From: Variovorax paradoxus
GTDB lineage: Bacteria > Pseudomonadota > Gammaproteobacteria > Burkholderiales > Burkholderiaceae_C
Length of the DNA stretch: 64,000 nucleotides
Direction: 5' to 3'
NCBI RefSeq assembly: GCF_030811855.1
Contig: NZ_JAUSRN010000018.1
Span: 55,458 to 119,457 of the forward strand
Shown: positions 1 to 7,857 of the stretch, piece by piece
Position numbering within the stretch: position 1 is the stretch's first letter
How the letters are laid out: every line of letters starts with the position of its first letter
Notes under the pieces: model-generated
What the model was told of the DNA's origin: nothing
Seen by the model: the letters and a program-made list of their open reading frames with translations, nothing else
Databases searched by the model: none
Program-made: the position numbers and the translations under genes

Positions 1-294
1 CAGAAGCCCGTTGGCACCCACCAATTCGAGCGTTCCAACGCCCGAATGGTCGCTCAAATGCACATCGAGCGTCGAATCTGATAGTGTCCACTCACACCAT
101 TGGCCGCCCGGTTGCAGCGCGAGCAGGCGCCGGTCCGTCAGGGCCACGAGCCCAAAGGTAAACAGAAGTTCATCGTCAAGGTCAACCGGTAATGTGACCA
201 GAACGTTTTCCGCGGCTGCGAGCCGACTTTTCAGCGCGTCTGAGGTCGCCTCGGTTTCGCCCTCCCGGGCGCCGACTGGATCGTGATGTTGCAT
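1..294 (-). CDS. N-terminal part of a cyanophycin-locus ABC transporter (truncated by window edge)
   Basis: Reading from the ATG at 294 down to base 1 gives 98 codons with no stop, so this is the 5' end of a gene that continues outside the window. The peptide begins MQHHDPVGAREG and contains LVTLPVDLDDELLF followed by LTDRRLLALQPGG, which looks like a small beta-rich PH-like domain; no ABC motif is reached yet. From memory, an ABC permease-ATPase with such an N-terminal domain commonly sits divergently next to cyanophycin synthetase genes in Burkholderiales, so I infer that identity from context plus this start. It is transcribed away from the cphA pair with about 140 bases between them. The family call is moderate; the coding call is good. 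Confidence 0.6.
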   Translation of the reverse strand, partial: MQHHDPVGAREGETEATSDALKSRLAAAENVLVTLPVDLDDELLFTFGLVALTDRRLLALQPGGQWCEWTLSDSTLDVHLSDHSGVGTLELVGANGLL

Positions 295-433
295 TGTGTT
301 TCTTTGACTCTTGCCCGTCGCGGGCCGCTTGGACCGCTTCATGGCGTCCTTTGTCGGGCGCCGATTCTGACTGATTGCCATGGGCGCGCTTGAAGGCGCC
401 GTGGTGCTCGGCCAAAGCACATCGAACGTTTGC

Positions 434-2677
434 ATGACCCGTTTCGACGACATTCGCCTGCTGCGCATCAATTATTTGCGCGGTCCCAACCTCTGGACCT
501 ACCGGCCCGTGCTGGAAGTCTGGCTCGACCTGGGCCAACTGGAGGACTACCCGTCCAACAAGATCGACGGCTTCACGGACCGCCTCACGGCCTTGCTGCC
601 GGCTCTGATAGAGCACCACTGTGGCGTGGGCGAGCGCGGCGGCTTCATCGAGCGGCTGACCGAAGGCACCTGGTCGGGCCACGTGCTCGAGCACGTGGTG
701 ATCGAACTGCTGAACCTTGCCGGCATGCCGACCGGCTTCGGCCAGACCCGCAGCACCTCGGAGCACGGCGTCTACCGCATGGTGTTCCGGGCGCGCGACG
801 AGCAGGTGGCTCGGGTGGCGCTGGCCGAAGGCCACCGCCTGCTGATGGCCGCCATCAACAACGACCCCTTCAGCGCCAATGACGTGCAAAAAGCCGTCGA
901 TGCGGTCAAGGCCAAGGTCGAAGACTGCTACCTCGGCCCGAGCACCGCGGCCATCGTGTCCGCCGCCACCGACCGCGGCATTCCGCACATGCGGCTCAAC
1001 CAAGGCAACCTCGTGCAGCTGGGCTATGGCGCCAACCAGCAGCGAATCTGGACTGCCGAGACCGACTACACCAGCGCCATTGGCGAATCCATCGCCAGCG
1101 ACAAGGAACTGACCAAGTCGCTACTCGCGAGCTGCGGCGTGCCGGTGCCCGAGGGCCAGGTGGTGGCCAACGCCGAAGAAGCCTGGGAAGCCGCCGAGGA
1201 CATCGGCCTGCCGGTGGCCGTGAAGCCGTCGGACGCCAACCACGGCCGCGGCGTGTCGCTCGAACTCACTACGCGCGAAGAAGTCATGGCCGCCTTTGCG
1301 GTCGCCGAGCCCGAAGGCAGCGACGTGATGGTCGAGCGCTTCATCCGCGGCCACGAACACCGCCTGCTGGTGGTGGGCGGCGAAGTGGTGGCCGCCGCGC
1401 GCGGCGAGATCATCACCGTCACGGGCGACGGCAAGAGCACCGTGGCCGAGCTGATCGAGAAGCAACTCAACAGCGACCCACGCCGCGGCGCCGAAGAGGA
1501 ATATCCGCTCGACTTGATCGTGCTGGACACCGACGCCAAGCTGCAACTCGAACTCAAGCGCCAGGAACTCGACGGCACTTCGGTGCCGGCCGCCGGCCGC
1601 GTGGTCACGATCCAGCGCAACGGCAACATGGCCAACGACTGCACCGACCTGGTCCACCCCGAAGTCGCACATGCCGCCGTGCTGGCCGCGCGCGTGGTGG
1701 GCCTCGACATCGCGGGCATCGACCTGGTGGCGCAGGACATCAGCAAGCCGCTCGGTCCGCAGCGCGGCGCCATCGTCGAAGTCAACGCCGGCCCTGGCCT
1801 CTTGATGCACCTGAAGCCGGCAGTCGGTTCGCCGCGCCCGGTGGGCCGCGCGATCTGCGACCACCTGTTTCCCAATGACGCGCCAGGCCGCATTCCGGTC
1901 GTCGGCGTGGCCGGCTCCAAGGACACTGCCGTGCTCGCGCGCCTGGTCGCCTGGCTCATCAACCTGGGTGGGCGCCACACGGGCCTGGCCTGCCGCGACG
2001 GCCTGTTCCTGGAGCGCCGCCGCGTCGATGCGCGCGACAGCGCCAACTGGGACGCCGGCCACCGCCTGCTCGTGAACCGTGCCGTGCAGGCCGTGGTGAT
2101 CGAGAACGGCGCCGAGACCATCCTGCGCGACGGCCTCGCCTACGACCGCTGCGAAGTCGGCATCGTGACCGACCTCGAAGGCGCCGAGGCGCTGGCCGAC
2201 TACGACATCACCGAGAGCGACCAGATGGTCAAGGTGCTGCGTACGCAGGTCGATGTGGTACTCGGCGAAGGCACGGCCGTGCTGAACGCAGGCGATCCGC
2301 GCGTGGCCGGCCTGGCACCGCTGTGCGATGGCTCCGTCATTCTTTACGCCGCCGATCCGCAAGCCGCCGCGCTCACCGCGCACCAGGCCAACGGCGGCAA
2401 GGCCGTGCTGGTGCGGCAAGACCGCGTGGTGCTGGCCAACGGCAGCAGCGAATCCTTTTTGCCGGGTCTCGGCCGCCTGACCATCTGGCGCGCCACCCAC
2501 GCGGGCGTCAGCCTCGAGAGCCTGCTGGCGGCCGTAGCCGCGGCTTGGGCACTCGGCATTCCGCTGAACCTCATCGGTGCGGGTGTCGAGGCTTTCGAAG
2601 CCGACCTGCAGGCGGCCCTGGCCTCGCTGCAGCTTTCGCAGACGCAGCCGCTTTCGCCCCAACCACAATTTGCCTGA
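434..2677 (+). CDS. CphA2-like cyanophycin synthetase with degenerate Mur-ligase domain
   Basis: 747 residues from the ATG at 434, where the peptide (MTRFDDIRLLRINYLRGPNLW) aligns with the usual CphA start; an upstream ATG at 380 would add 18 unrelated residues. Neither start has a clear ribosome site. Order: N-terminal domain (about 1-160), ATP-grasp domain (about 160-480, with KPSDANHGRG and EVNAGPGLLMHLKP), then a Mur-ligase-like part. At residues about 490-500 the P-loop position reads VAGSKDTAVLA instead of GTNGKTT, and the C-terminal Mur domain (about 110 residues in the neighbouring CphA) is absent. The ATP-grasp site appears intact. Cyanobacterial CphA2 enzymes have a similar loss and join beta-Asp-Arg dipeptides; Cupriavidus carries a comparable second gene (cphA'). 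The dipeptide-polymerising role here is inferred. It lies 13 bases upstream of the full-length cphA. Confidence 0.85.
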   Translation: MTRFDDIRLLRINYLRGPNLWTYRPVLEVWLDLGQLEDYPSNKIDGFTDRLTALLPALIEHHCGVGERGGFIERLTEGTWSGHVLEHVVIELLNLAGMPTGFGQTRSTSEHGVYRMVFRARDEQVARVALAEGHRLLMAAINNDPFSANDVQKAVDAVKAKVEDCYLGPSTAAIVSAATDRGIPHMRLNQGNLVQLGYGANQQRIWTAETDYTSAIGESIASDKELTKSLLASCGVPVPEGQVVANAEEAWEAAEDIGLPVAVKPSDANHGRGVSLELTTREEVMAAFAVAEPEGSDVMVERFIRGHEHRLLVVGGEVVAAARGEIITVTGDGKSTVAELIEKQLNSDPRRGAEEEYPLDLIVLDTDAKLQLELKRQELDGTSVPAAGRVVTIQRNGNMANDCTDLVHPEVAHAAVLAARVVGLDIAGIDLVAQDISKPLGPQRGAIVEVNAGPGLLMHLKPAVGSPRPVGRAICDHLFPNDAPGRIPVVGVAGSKDTAVLARLVAWLINLGGRHTGLACRDGLFLERRRVDARDSANWDAGHRLLVNRAVQAVVIENGAETILRDGLAYDRCEVGIVTDLEGAEALADYDITESDQMVKVLRTQVDVVLGEGTAVLNAGDPRVAGLAPLCDGSVILYAADPQAAALTAHQANGGKAVLVRQDRVVLANGSSESFLPGLGRLTIWRATHAGVSLESLLAAVAAAWALGIPLNLIGAGVEAFEADLQAALASLQLSQTQPLSPQPQFA

Positions 2678-2690
2678 TGCGCGCCGCCCC

Positions 2691-5258
2691 ATGAAAGTCA
2701 CCCGTACCCGAGCCCTGCGCGGTCCCAATCTCTGGAGCCGCCACACCGCCATCGAGGCCGTGGTTGCCTGCGAAGGCAACGAGAACGCCATCAGCCGGCT
2801 GCCAGGCTTCGAAGCCCGCCTACGCGCGCGGTTTCCCACCATTGGCGAACTGCATCCGATGGTGCTCGGCCAACCGCTGGCGTTGGCCCACGTGCTCGAG
2901 AACGCCGCCGTTGCGCTGCAATCGCAGGCCGGCTGTGCCGTCAACTTCGGCCACACCGCACACACGGTCGAAGAAGGCGTCTACCAAGTCACCTTCCAGT
3001 ACAGCGAAGAAGCCGTCGGGCGCCGGGCACTCGAACTGGCCGAAGAGCTGATCGCGGCCGCGCTGGCCGACGCGCCCTTCGACGCCACCGCCGCCATCAC
3101 AGAGCTGCGCGACCTCGACGAATCCGAGCGCCTGGGTCCGAGCACCGGCTCCATCGTCGATGCCGCCGTGGCGCGTGGCATTCCGTACCGCCGCCTCACC
3201 AGCGGAAGCCTGGTGCAGTTCGGCTGGGGTTCCAAGCAGCGCCGCATCCAGGCAGCCGAGATCGACAGCACCAGCGGCGTGGCCGAGTCGATCGCGCAGG
3301 ACAAGGAACTCACCAAGCAATTGCTCAATGCCGCGGGTGTGCCCGTGCCGCTGGGCCGCCCCGTTACCGATGCCGAAGATGGCTGGGCCGCCGCCATGGA
3401 CATTGGCCTGCCCGTGGTCGTGAAGCCGCAGGACGGCAACCAGGGCAAAGGCGTCACGGTCAACATCACGACGCGGGAGCAGCTCACGGCCGCGTACGAC
3501 TCCGCCGCGGCATATGGCGAAGTGATGGTCGAGAAATTTTTGCCGGGCTTCGATTTCCGCCTGCTGGTGGTGGGCGACCGGCTCGTGGCCGCCGCGCGTC
3601 GCGACCCGCCGAACGTGATCGGCGACGGCAGTTCCACCGTGCGCCAGCTGGTTGACACCGTCAACCTCGACCCGCGCCGCGGCGAAGGGCATGCCACGTC
3701 GCTCACCAAGATCCGGCTCGACGACATCGCCGTCGGCCGGCTCGAAGCCCAGGGCCTCACGCCCGACAGCGTGCCCGAACGCGGCCAGCGCGTGGTGCTG
3801 CGCAACAACGCCAATCTGTCCACCGGCGGCACCGCCACCGACGTGACCGACACCGTGCACCCCGAAGTCGCCGCGCGTGCGGTCGACGCGGCGCAGATGG
3901 TCGGGCTGCACATCTGCGGCGTCGACATGGTGTGCGAGAACGTGCTGCGTCCGCTCGAGGAACAACACGGCGGCGTGGTCGAAGTGAATGCCGCGCCCGG
4001 CCTGCGCATGCACATCTCGCCTTCGTTCGGCCGCGGCCGCGCGGTCGGCGAGGCGGTCATGGACACGCTCTTCGCACCCGGCGACGACGGCCGCATTCCG
4101 GTGGTGGCCGTCACCGGCACCAACGGCAAGACCACCACGGCGCGCCTCATCAACCACCTGCTCGCATCGAGCGGCCTGCGCACCGGCATGACCAACACCG
4201 ACGGCGTGTACGTCGACGGCCGGCAGACCGACAGCGGCGACTGCAGCGGCCCCAAGAGCGCGCGCAACGTGCTCATGCACCCCGACGTGGATGCGGCCGT
4301 GTTCGAAGTGGCGCGTGGCGGCGTGCTGCGCGAAGGCCTCGGCTTCGATCGCTGCGAGGTGGCCGTGGTCACCAACATCGGCAGCGGCGACCACCTGGGC
4401 CTGAACTACATCACCACGGTCGAAGACCTCGCGGTGCTCAAGCGCGTGGTGGTGCGCAACGTCGCGCCCGATGGCTATGCGGTGCTCAACGCCGCCGACG
4501 TCAACGTTGCCGCCATGGCCGCGGGCTGCCCGGGCCACGTGATTTTCTTCACCGCCGACCGCCAGCATCCGGTGATGGCCACGCACCGTGCACAAGGCAA
4601 GCGCACCGTCTACGTCGACCAGGACACGCTGGTAGCGGCCGAAGGCTCCTGGCGTGAACGCATTGCGCTGCGCGACGTGCCCATCACGCGCAACGGCACC
4701 ATCGGCTTCCAGGTCGACAACGTGATGGCTTCGGTGGCCGCCGCGTGGGCTGTGGGCCTCGACTGGGACACCATTCGCAGCGGCCTCGCGAGCTTCATGA
4801 ACGACGCGGCCGGCGTGCCGGGTCGCTTCAACGTGATGGACTACCGCGGCGCCACCGTGATTGCCGACTACGGCCACAACACCGACGCCATGCGCGCGCT
4901 GGTCTCGGCCGTGGACACCATGCCGGCCAACAAGCGCTCGGTGGTGATCAGCGGCGCGGGCGACCGGCGCGATTCCGACATCCGCGACCAGACCGCCATC
5001 CTGGGCCAGGCTTTCGACGACGTCATCCTCTATCAAGACGCAGCCCAGCGCGGTCGCGCCGACGGCGAGGTGATGGCGCTGCTGCGCCAAGGCCTGCAGG
5101 GCGCGGCGCGCACGCGCCAGATCGACGAGATCCGCGGCGAGTTCGTCGCCATCGACACCGCGCTGGCGCGGCTGCAGCCGGGCGACCTGTCGCTGATCCT
5201 GGTCGACCAGGTCGAGGAAGCGCTCGCCCATCTGGCGCAGCGCATCGCGGCGGGCTGA
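2691..5258 (+). CDS. cphA: Cyanophycin synthetase CphA
   Basis: 855 residues from the ATG at 2691 (MKVTRTRALRGPNLWS); reading further upstream enters the previous gene in another frame. The enzyme adds Asp and then Arg to the cyanophycin storage polymer, spending two ATP. Domains: N-domain (1-160), ATP-grasp (about 160-470, KPQDGNQGKGV, EVNAAPGLRMHISPS) and a complete Mur-ligase domain with P-loop GTNGKTTT at residues 476-483 and a C-terminal Mur domain containing VIADYGHNTDAMRAL. Length is typical of the family. It is the catalytically complete partner of the preceding CphA2-like gene and almost certainly co-transcribed with it. A G+C-rich hairpin (5267-5286) follows the stop. Confidence 0.95.
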   Translation: MKVTRTRALRGPNLWSRHTAIEAVVACEGNENAISRLPGFEARLRARFPTIGELHPMVLGQPLALAHVLENAAVALQSQAGCAVNFGHTAHTVEEGVYQVTFQYSEEAVGRRALELAEELIAAALADAPFDATAAITELRDLDESERLGPSTGSIVDAAVARGIPYRRLTSGSLVQFGWGSKQRRIQAAEIDSTSGVAESIAQDKELTKQLLNAAGVPVPLGRPVTDAEDGWAAAMDIGLPVVVKPQDGNQGKGVTVNITTREQLTAAYDSAAAYGEVMVEKFLPGFDFRLLVVGDRLVAAARRDPPNVIGDGSSTVRQLVDTVNLDPRRGEGHATSLTKIRLDDIAVGRLEAQGLTPDSVPERGQRVVLRNNANLSTGGTATDVTDTVHPEVAARAVDAAQMVGLHICGVDMVCENVLRPLEEQHGGVVEVNAAPGLRMHISPSFGRGRAVGEAVMDTLFAPGDDGRIPVVAVTGTNGKTTTARLINHLLASSGLRTGMTNTDGVYVDGRQTDSGDCSGPKSARNVLMHPDVDAAVFEVARGGVLREGLGFDRCEVAVVTNIGSGDHLGLNYITTVEDLAVLKRVVVRNVAPDGYAVLNAADVNVAAMAAGCPGHVIFFTADRQHPVMATHRAQGKRTVYVDQDTLVAAEGSWRERIALRDVPITRNGTIGFQVDNVMASVAAAWAVGLDWDTIRSGLASFMNDAAGVPGRFNVMDYRGATVIADYGHNTDAMRALVSAVDTMPANKRSVVISGAGDRRDSDIRDQTAILGQAFDDVILYQDAAQRGRADGEVMALLRQGLQGAARTRQIDEIRGEFVAIDTALARLQPGDLSLILVDQVEEALAHLAQRIAAG

Positions 5259-5266
5259 TTCGCCAC

Positions 5267-5286
5267 GGGCCGGCCACCGCCGGCCC
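5267..5286 (+). terminator. G+C hairpin after cphA
   Basis: Perfect 8-bp stem GGGCCGGC / GCCGGCCC with loop CACC, beginning 9 bases after the cphA stop. There is no following T-run, so it may be a weak or Rho-assisted terminator, or a 3' mRNA-stabilising hairpin. Confidence 0.45.
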
Positions 5287-5366
5287 CATGCCGGACACGT
5301 CCCACACACATGGGCGAGTCTGGCCGGGTCTGCTGTCTATGCAGTCCCACACCCTGGAGAGAGGCG

Positions 5367-5388
5367 CCGGACCAGACTAAAGGTCCGG
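5367..5388 (+). other. Stem-loop in the leader of the first secreted four-Cys gene
   Basis: Perfect 7-bp stem CCGGACC / GGTCCGG with an 8-base A-rich loop, about 40 bases before the ATG at 5428. A second imperfect GCGC pairing lies between it and the ribosome site AGGAG (about 5418). It could be part of a structured 5' UTR; no known riboswitch consensus was recognised. Confidence 0.35.
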
Positions 5389-5427
5389 TCGCGCTTTCGG
5401 AGGGCGCGCCTTAACCAGGAGCACCCG

Positions 5428-5850
5428 ATGACAACAACAGTTCGTTCCAGCCTTTTTGCTGCCGCGCTTTTTGCAGCAAGCAGTTTTCTTCTCTTGCCCG
5501 GCGCATCGATTGCGCAGGCACAGGCACCCGAGCCAGGTTCCGCCGCGCGTGCGCAGCAGGAGCGCGCCACTTGCGACGGCGTGCAGCAGGACCGCGCCGC
5601 ATGTTTGCGCGAAGCCGGCGCCGCACGGCAGGAAGCCGCCCGCAACGGTCTCACCAGCGTCGGCCCCGGCCGTGCCGATGCCAATGCGATGGCACGCTGC
5701 CGCGAACAGCCCGCAGCTGACCGCGCCGACTGCGAAGCCCGTCTGCAGGGCGGGGCACGCACCAGCACCGAAGGCAGCGTAATGGGTGGCGGCATCATCC
5801 GCGAAACCGTAACCCCGTTGCCGCCGCAACCCGTGACACCCACGCGTTGA
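5428..5850 (+). CDS. Secreted four-cysteine protein of unknown function (tandem copy 1)
   Basis: 140 residues; ATG at 5428 is preceded by CCAGGAGCACCCG, a good ribosome site. A signal peptide with a hydrophobic core (residues 9-29) ends near AQAQA, so the product should be exported. The mature protein has four cysteines (C49, C59, C91, C102). It carries the motifs QQDRAACLREAGAAR, ADRADCEAR and GSVMGGGIIRETVT near the C-terminus. All these are repeated with the same cysteine spacing in the next gene (5932-6477), so the two are tandem paralogues. I do not recognise a named domain. The even spacing suggests two disulfides in a small helical fold, which is inference. Proline-rich C-terminus. Confidence 0.8.
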   Translation: MTTTVRSSLFAAALFAASSFLLLPGASIAQAQAPEPGSAARAQQERATCDGVQQDRAACLREAGAARQEAARNGLTSVGPGRADANAMARCREQPAADRADCEARLQGGARTSTEGSVMGGGIIRETVTPLPPQPVTPTR

Positions 5851-5855
5851 ACATT

Positions 5856-5879
5856 GGCCGCGCGCAACTTGGCGCGGCC
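5856..5879 (+). other. Intercistronic hairpin between the tandem secreted genes
   Basis: Perfect 8-bp stem GGCCGCGC / GCGCGGCC with an 8-base loop, starting 5 bases after the first gene's stop. No T-run follows. It may separate expression of the two paralogues by partial termination or by protecting the upstream mRNA end. Confidence 0.4.
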
Positions 5880-5931
5880 TGTCCCGTCCAACATTTGATC
5901 TCTTGTTTCAGGTCACTCCAAGGAGCACACC

Positions 5932-6477
5932 ATGAACAGCACTACCCGTTCGATGATTGCCGCCCTGATAGCCGTGGGCGGTATTGCCGCGGCCACGTCG
6001 GCCTCGGCCCAGCAGCCGCGCCGCGGCGATTCCACCTACCAGCAGGAGCTCTCGGTCTGCGGCCGCAACCAGCAAGACCGCGCGGCCTGCATTCGCGAGG
6101 CCGGCGCCGCACGCCTGGAGGCCGCGCGCGGCGGGCTGACCAGCGCTCCCGACTACCGCCGCAATGCGCTTGCGCGCTGCAGCCTGCAACCGCCGGCGGA
6201 CCGCGCCGACTGCGAGGCCCGCGTGCTCGGGGGCAGCGGCAACGCCAGCGGCAATGTGGATGGCAGCGTGATGGGCGGTGGCGTAATCCGCGAGTCCGTC
6301 ACCACCGTGGTCATGCCCGCCCCCGCCGCGATGCCGGCACCGGAACCGGCGCCTTCACGCGTGCCGCCGCCAGTCATGGCGCCGACTGCGCCGATGGCAC
6401 CGATGCAGCAGATGGCACCGATGCAGCCGATGGCTCCCGCGCCCATGGAGCCGGCGCCGATGACGCCTGTTCGCTGA
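5932..6477 (+). CDS. Secreted four-cysteine protein with Met/Pro-rich tail (tandem copy 2)
   Basis: 181 residues; ribosome site AAGGAG lies 6-11 bases before the ATG. The signal peptide (about 1-26, ending ATSASA) precedes a domain paralogous to the previous gene product: C43, C53, C83 and C94 reproduce the same spacings (10 and 11). QQDRAACIREAGAAR, ADRADCEAR and GSVMGGGVIRESVT are conserved. It differs by a tail (about residues 128-181) rich in Met, Pro and Ala, with repeats of the form MAPMQ/MAPAPM. Met-rich periplasmic tails sometimes bind copper or silver, but nothing else here proves that. Function unknown. Confidence 0.8.
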   Translation: MNSTTRSMIAALIAVGGIAAATSASAQQPRRGDSTYQQELSVCGRNQQDRAACIREAGAARLEAARGGLTSAPDYRRNALARCSLQPPADRADCEARVLGGSGNASGNVDGSVMGGGVIRESVTTVVMPAPAAMPAPEPAPSRVPPPVMAPTAPMAPMQQMAPMQPMAPAPMEPAPMTPVR

Positions 6478-6508
6478 CGCACGGCAAGGCCGTCTTGGGT
6501 CGTGCAGC

Positions 6509-6540
6509 GCCGCCGCCCACATGGTGTGAGGGGCGGCGGC
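6509..6540 (+). terminator. Long G+C hairpin after the second secreted gene
   Basis: Perfect 10-bp stem GCCGCCGCCC / GGGCGGCGGC with a 12-base loop, 31 bases after the stop. No T-run follows; likely an mRNA 3' end structure or a Rho-assisted terminator. Confidence 0.4.
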
Positions 6541-6648
6541 CTGCCTTGCTGTGCGCTGCGATGACCCCGTTTGTCACAAGACTGTCATAAAGCACAGCCG
6601 CGTGCTAGCTATAGTTCCTGGTCTCTGCCTACCGAGGAACACTTTCCC

Positions 6649-6903
6649 ATGAATGCCATCAAGGTCGCTCGCCGATTCATCGAAACGGACCCGGCCAACG
6701 AATCGGCCAAGATCCTGGCGCAGCTCGTATTGGCGCTCGAATCTGCACGCAGCTTCGAACTGGTCACGCTCTACGATCTCGACTACAAGAGCTTCGAACT
6801 GGCCATGGACATCCTGAAGGAATGGCGGCTGGATCGCTATTACGCGAGCAAGTCGAAGCTGTTCGACCTGTCGCTGCAGGTCAGCGAACTCGAGCAGGGC
6901 TGA
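6649..6903 (+). CDS. Small conserved protein, function unknown
   Basis: 84 residues from the ATG at 6649 (MNAIKVARRFIETDPAN), preceded by CGAGGAACACTTTCCC, a fair ribosome site; an in-frame ATG at 6571 would add 26 residues with no such site. The protein is predicted mostly helical, has no cysteine, signal peptide or membrane segment, and is acidic toward the end (LQVSELEQG). The composition and strong start make it a real gene, but I do not recognise a domain. It stands alone between the secreted pair and the convergent sugar operon, whose last gene ends 30 bases away on the other strand. Confidence 0.7.
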   Translation: MNAIKVARRFIETDPANESAKILAQLVLALESARSFELVTLYDLDYKSFELAMDILKEWRLDRYYASKSKLFDLSLQVSELEQG

Positions 6904-6933
6904 GCGCCCTTCTCTATTCCCTTCTTTCTCTCT

Positions 6934-7851
6934 TCAACGCGCCCAGCGCAGCACCAGCGGATCGAGCCGTTTCGCGGTTTCAATCAATCCTGCGCGCGTG
7001 TCCGGGTGCATCGCCGGCAATGGGTGCCGCGGTGCCTCGCAAGCGATCACGCCGCCCTCCTTCATGAGCGACTTGCAGGCCAAGAGGCCGGCTTGGCGGT
7101 TCTCGTAGTTGATGAGCGGGAGCCACTGCTGGTAAAGCGCAAAGGCCTTGTCGCGATCGCCTGCACGATGCGCTTCGATGATCGGGCGGATACCGTCCGG
7201 GTAGCCGCCGCCGGTCATTGAACCTGTCGCGCCTGCATCGAGGTCGGGCATCAGCGTGATGGCCTCTTCGCCATCCCACGGGCCTTCGATGGCATCGCCG
7301 CCAAGGCGGATCAGTTCGCGCAGCTTCGAGGCCGCACCGGGGGTCTCGATCTTGAAGTACGCGACGTGCTCGATCTCCTTGGCCATGCGCGCGAGAAACG
7401 GCGCCGACAGCACCGTGCCGCTGGCAGGGGCGTCCTGGATCATGATCGGAATGCTCACAGCGTCGGAAAGGCCGGCATAGAACTCGAAGATCTGCGGCTC
7501 GGGCACGCGGAATGTGGCGCCGTGATAGGGCGGCATCACCATCAGCATGGCCGCGCCCATGTCTTGCGCACGGCGGCTGCGCTCGGCGCAGACCTTGGTG
7601 CTGTAGTGCGTGGTCGTCACGATGACAGGCACGCGCCCTTTCACGTGCTCCAGCATCGTGCGCGTGAGCACTTCGCGCTCTTCGTCCGACAGCACGAACT
7701 GCTCGGAAAAATTGGCCAGGATGCAAAGCCCATCTGAGCCAGCGTCGATCATGAAGTCGACACAGCGCTTCTGGCTTTCGAGGTCGAGCGCGCCCTGTTC
7801 GGTGAAGGTGGTGGGCACCACCGGAAAGATGCCGCGGTATCTGGGAGTCAT
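6934..7851 (-). CDS. DHDPS-family dehydratase, probable L-2-keto-3-deoxyarabonate dehydratase
   Basis: 305 residues, the length of the dihydrodipicolinate synthase/NAL aldolase superfamily. The Schiff-base lysine is visible as K167 in AYFKIETPG. The strand usually carrying YN.P in DHDPS reads MIQDAPASG, as I recall for the keto-deoxy-pentonate dehydratase branch. In this setting it should convert L-2-keto-3-deoxyarabonate to alpha-ketoglutaric semialdehyde (EC 4.2.1.43) in the cytoplasm. It is the last gene of the ten-gene sugar operon, 6 bases after arabonate dehydratase, and its product is the substrate of the aldehyde dehydrogenase encoded first in the operon. An aldolase acting on the same substrate is the alternative; the paired semialdehyde dehydrogenase argues for dehydratase. 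Confidence 0.85.
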   Translation of the reverse strand: MTPRYRGIFPVVPTTFTEQGALDLESQKRCVDFMIDAGSDGLCILANFSEQFVLSDEEREVLTRTMLEHVKGRVPVIVTTTHYSTKVCAERSRRAQDMGAAMLMVMPPYHGATFRVPEPQIFEFYAGLSDAVSIPIMIQDAPASGTVLSAPFLARMAKEIEHVAYFKIETPGAASKLRELIRLGGDAIEGPWDGEEAITLMPDLDAGATGSMTGGGYPDGIRPIIEAHRAGDRDKAFALYQQWLPLINYENRQAGLLACKSLMKEGGVIACEAPRHPLPAMHPDTRAGLIETAKRLDPLVLRWAR

Positions 7852-7857
7852 GTTGAA

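Noticed and set aside
295..433. Start of the CphA2-like gene at 380 rather than 434
   Set aside because: The extra 18 residues do not resemble the CphA N-terminus and no ribosome site supports 380; 434 fits the family start, though proof is lacking.
2820..5309. Long open frame antisense to cphA, rich in His/Arg/Gly
   Set aside because: Composition is that of a high-G+C shadow; no domain, no ribosome site, and it mirrors the verified cphA frame.
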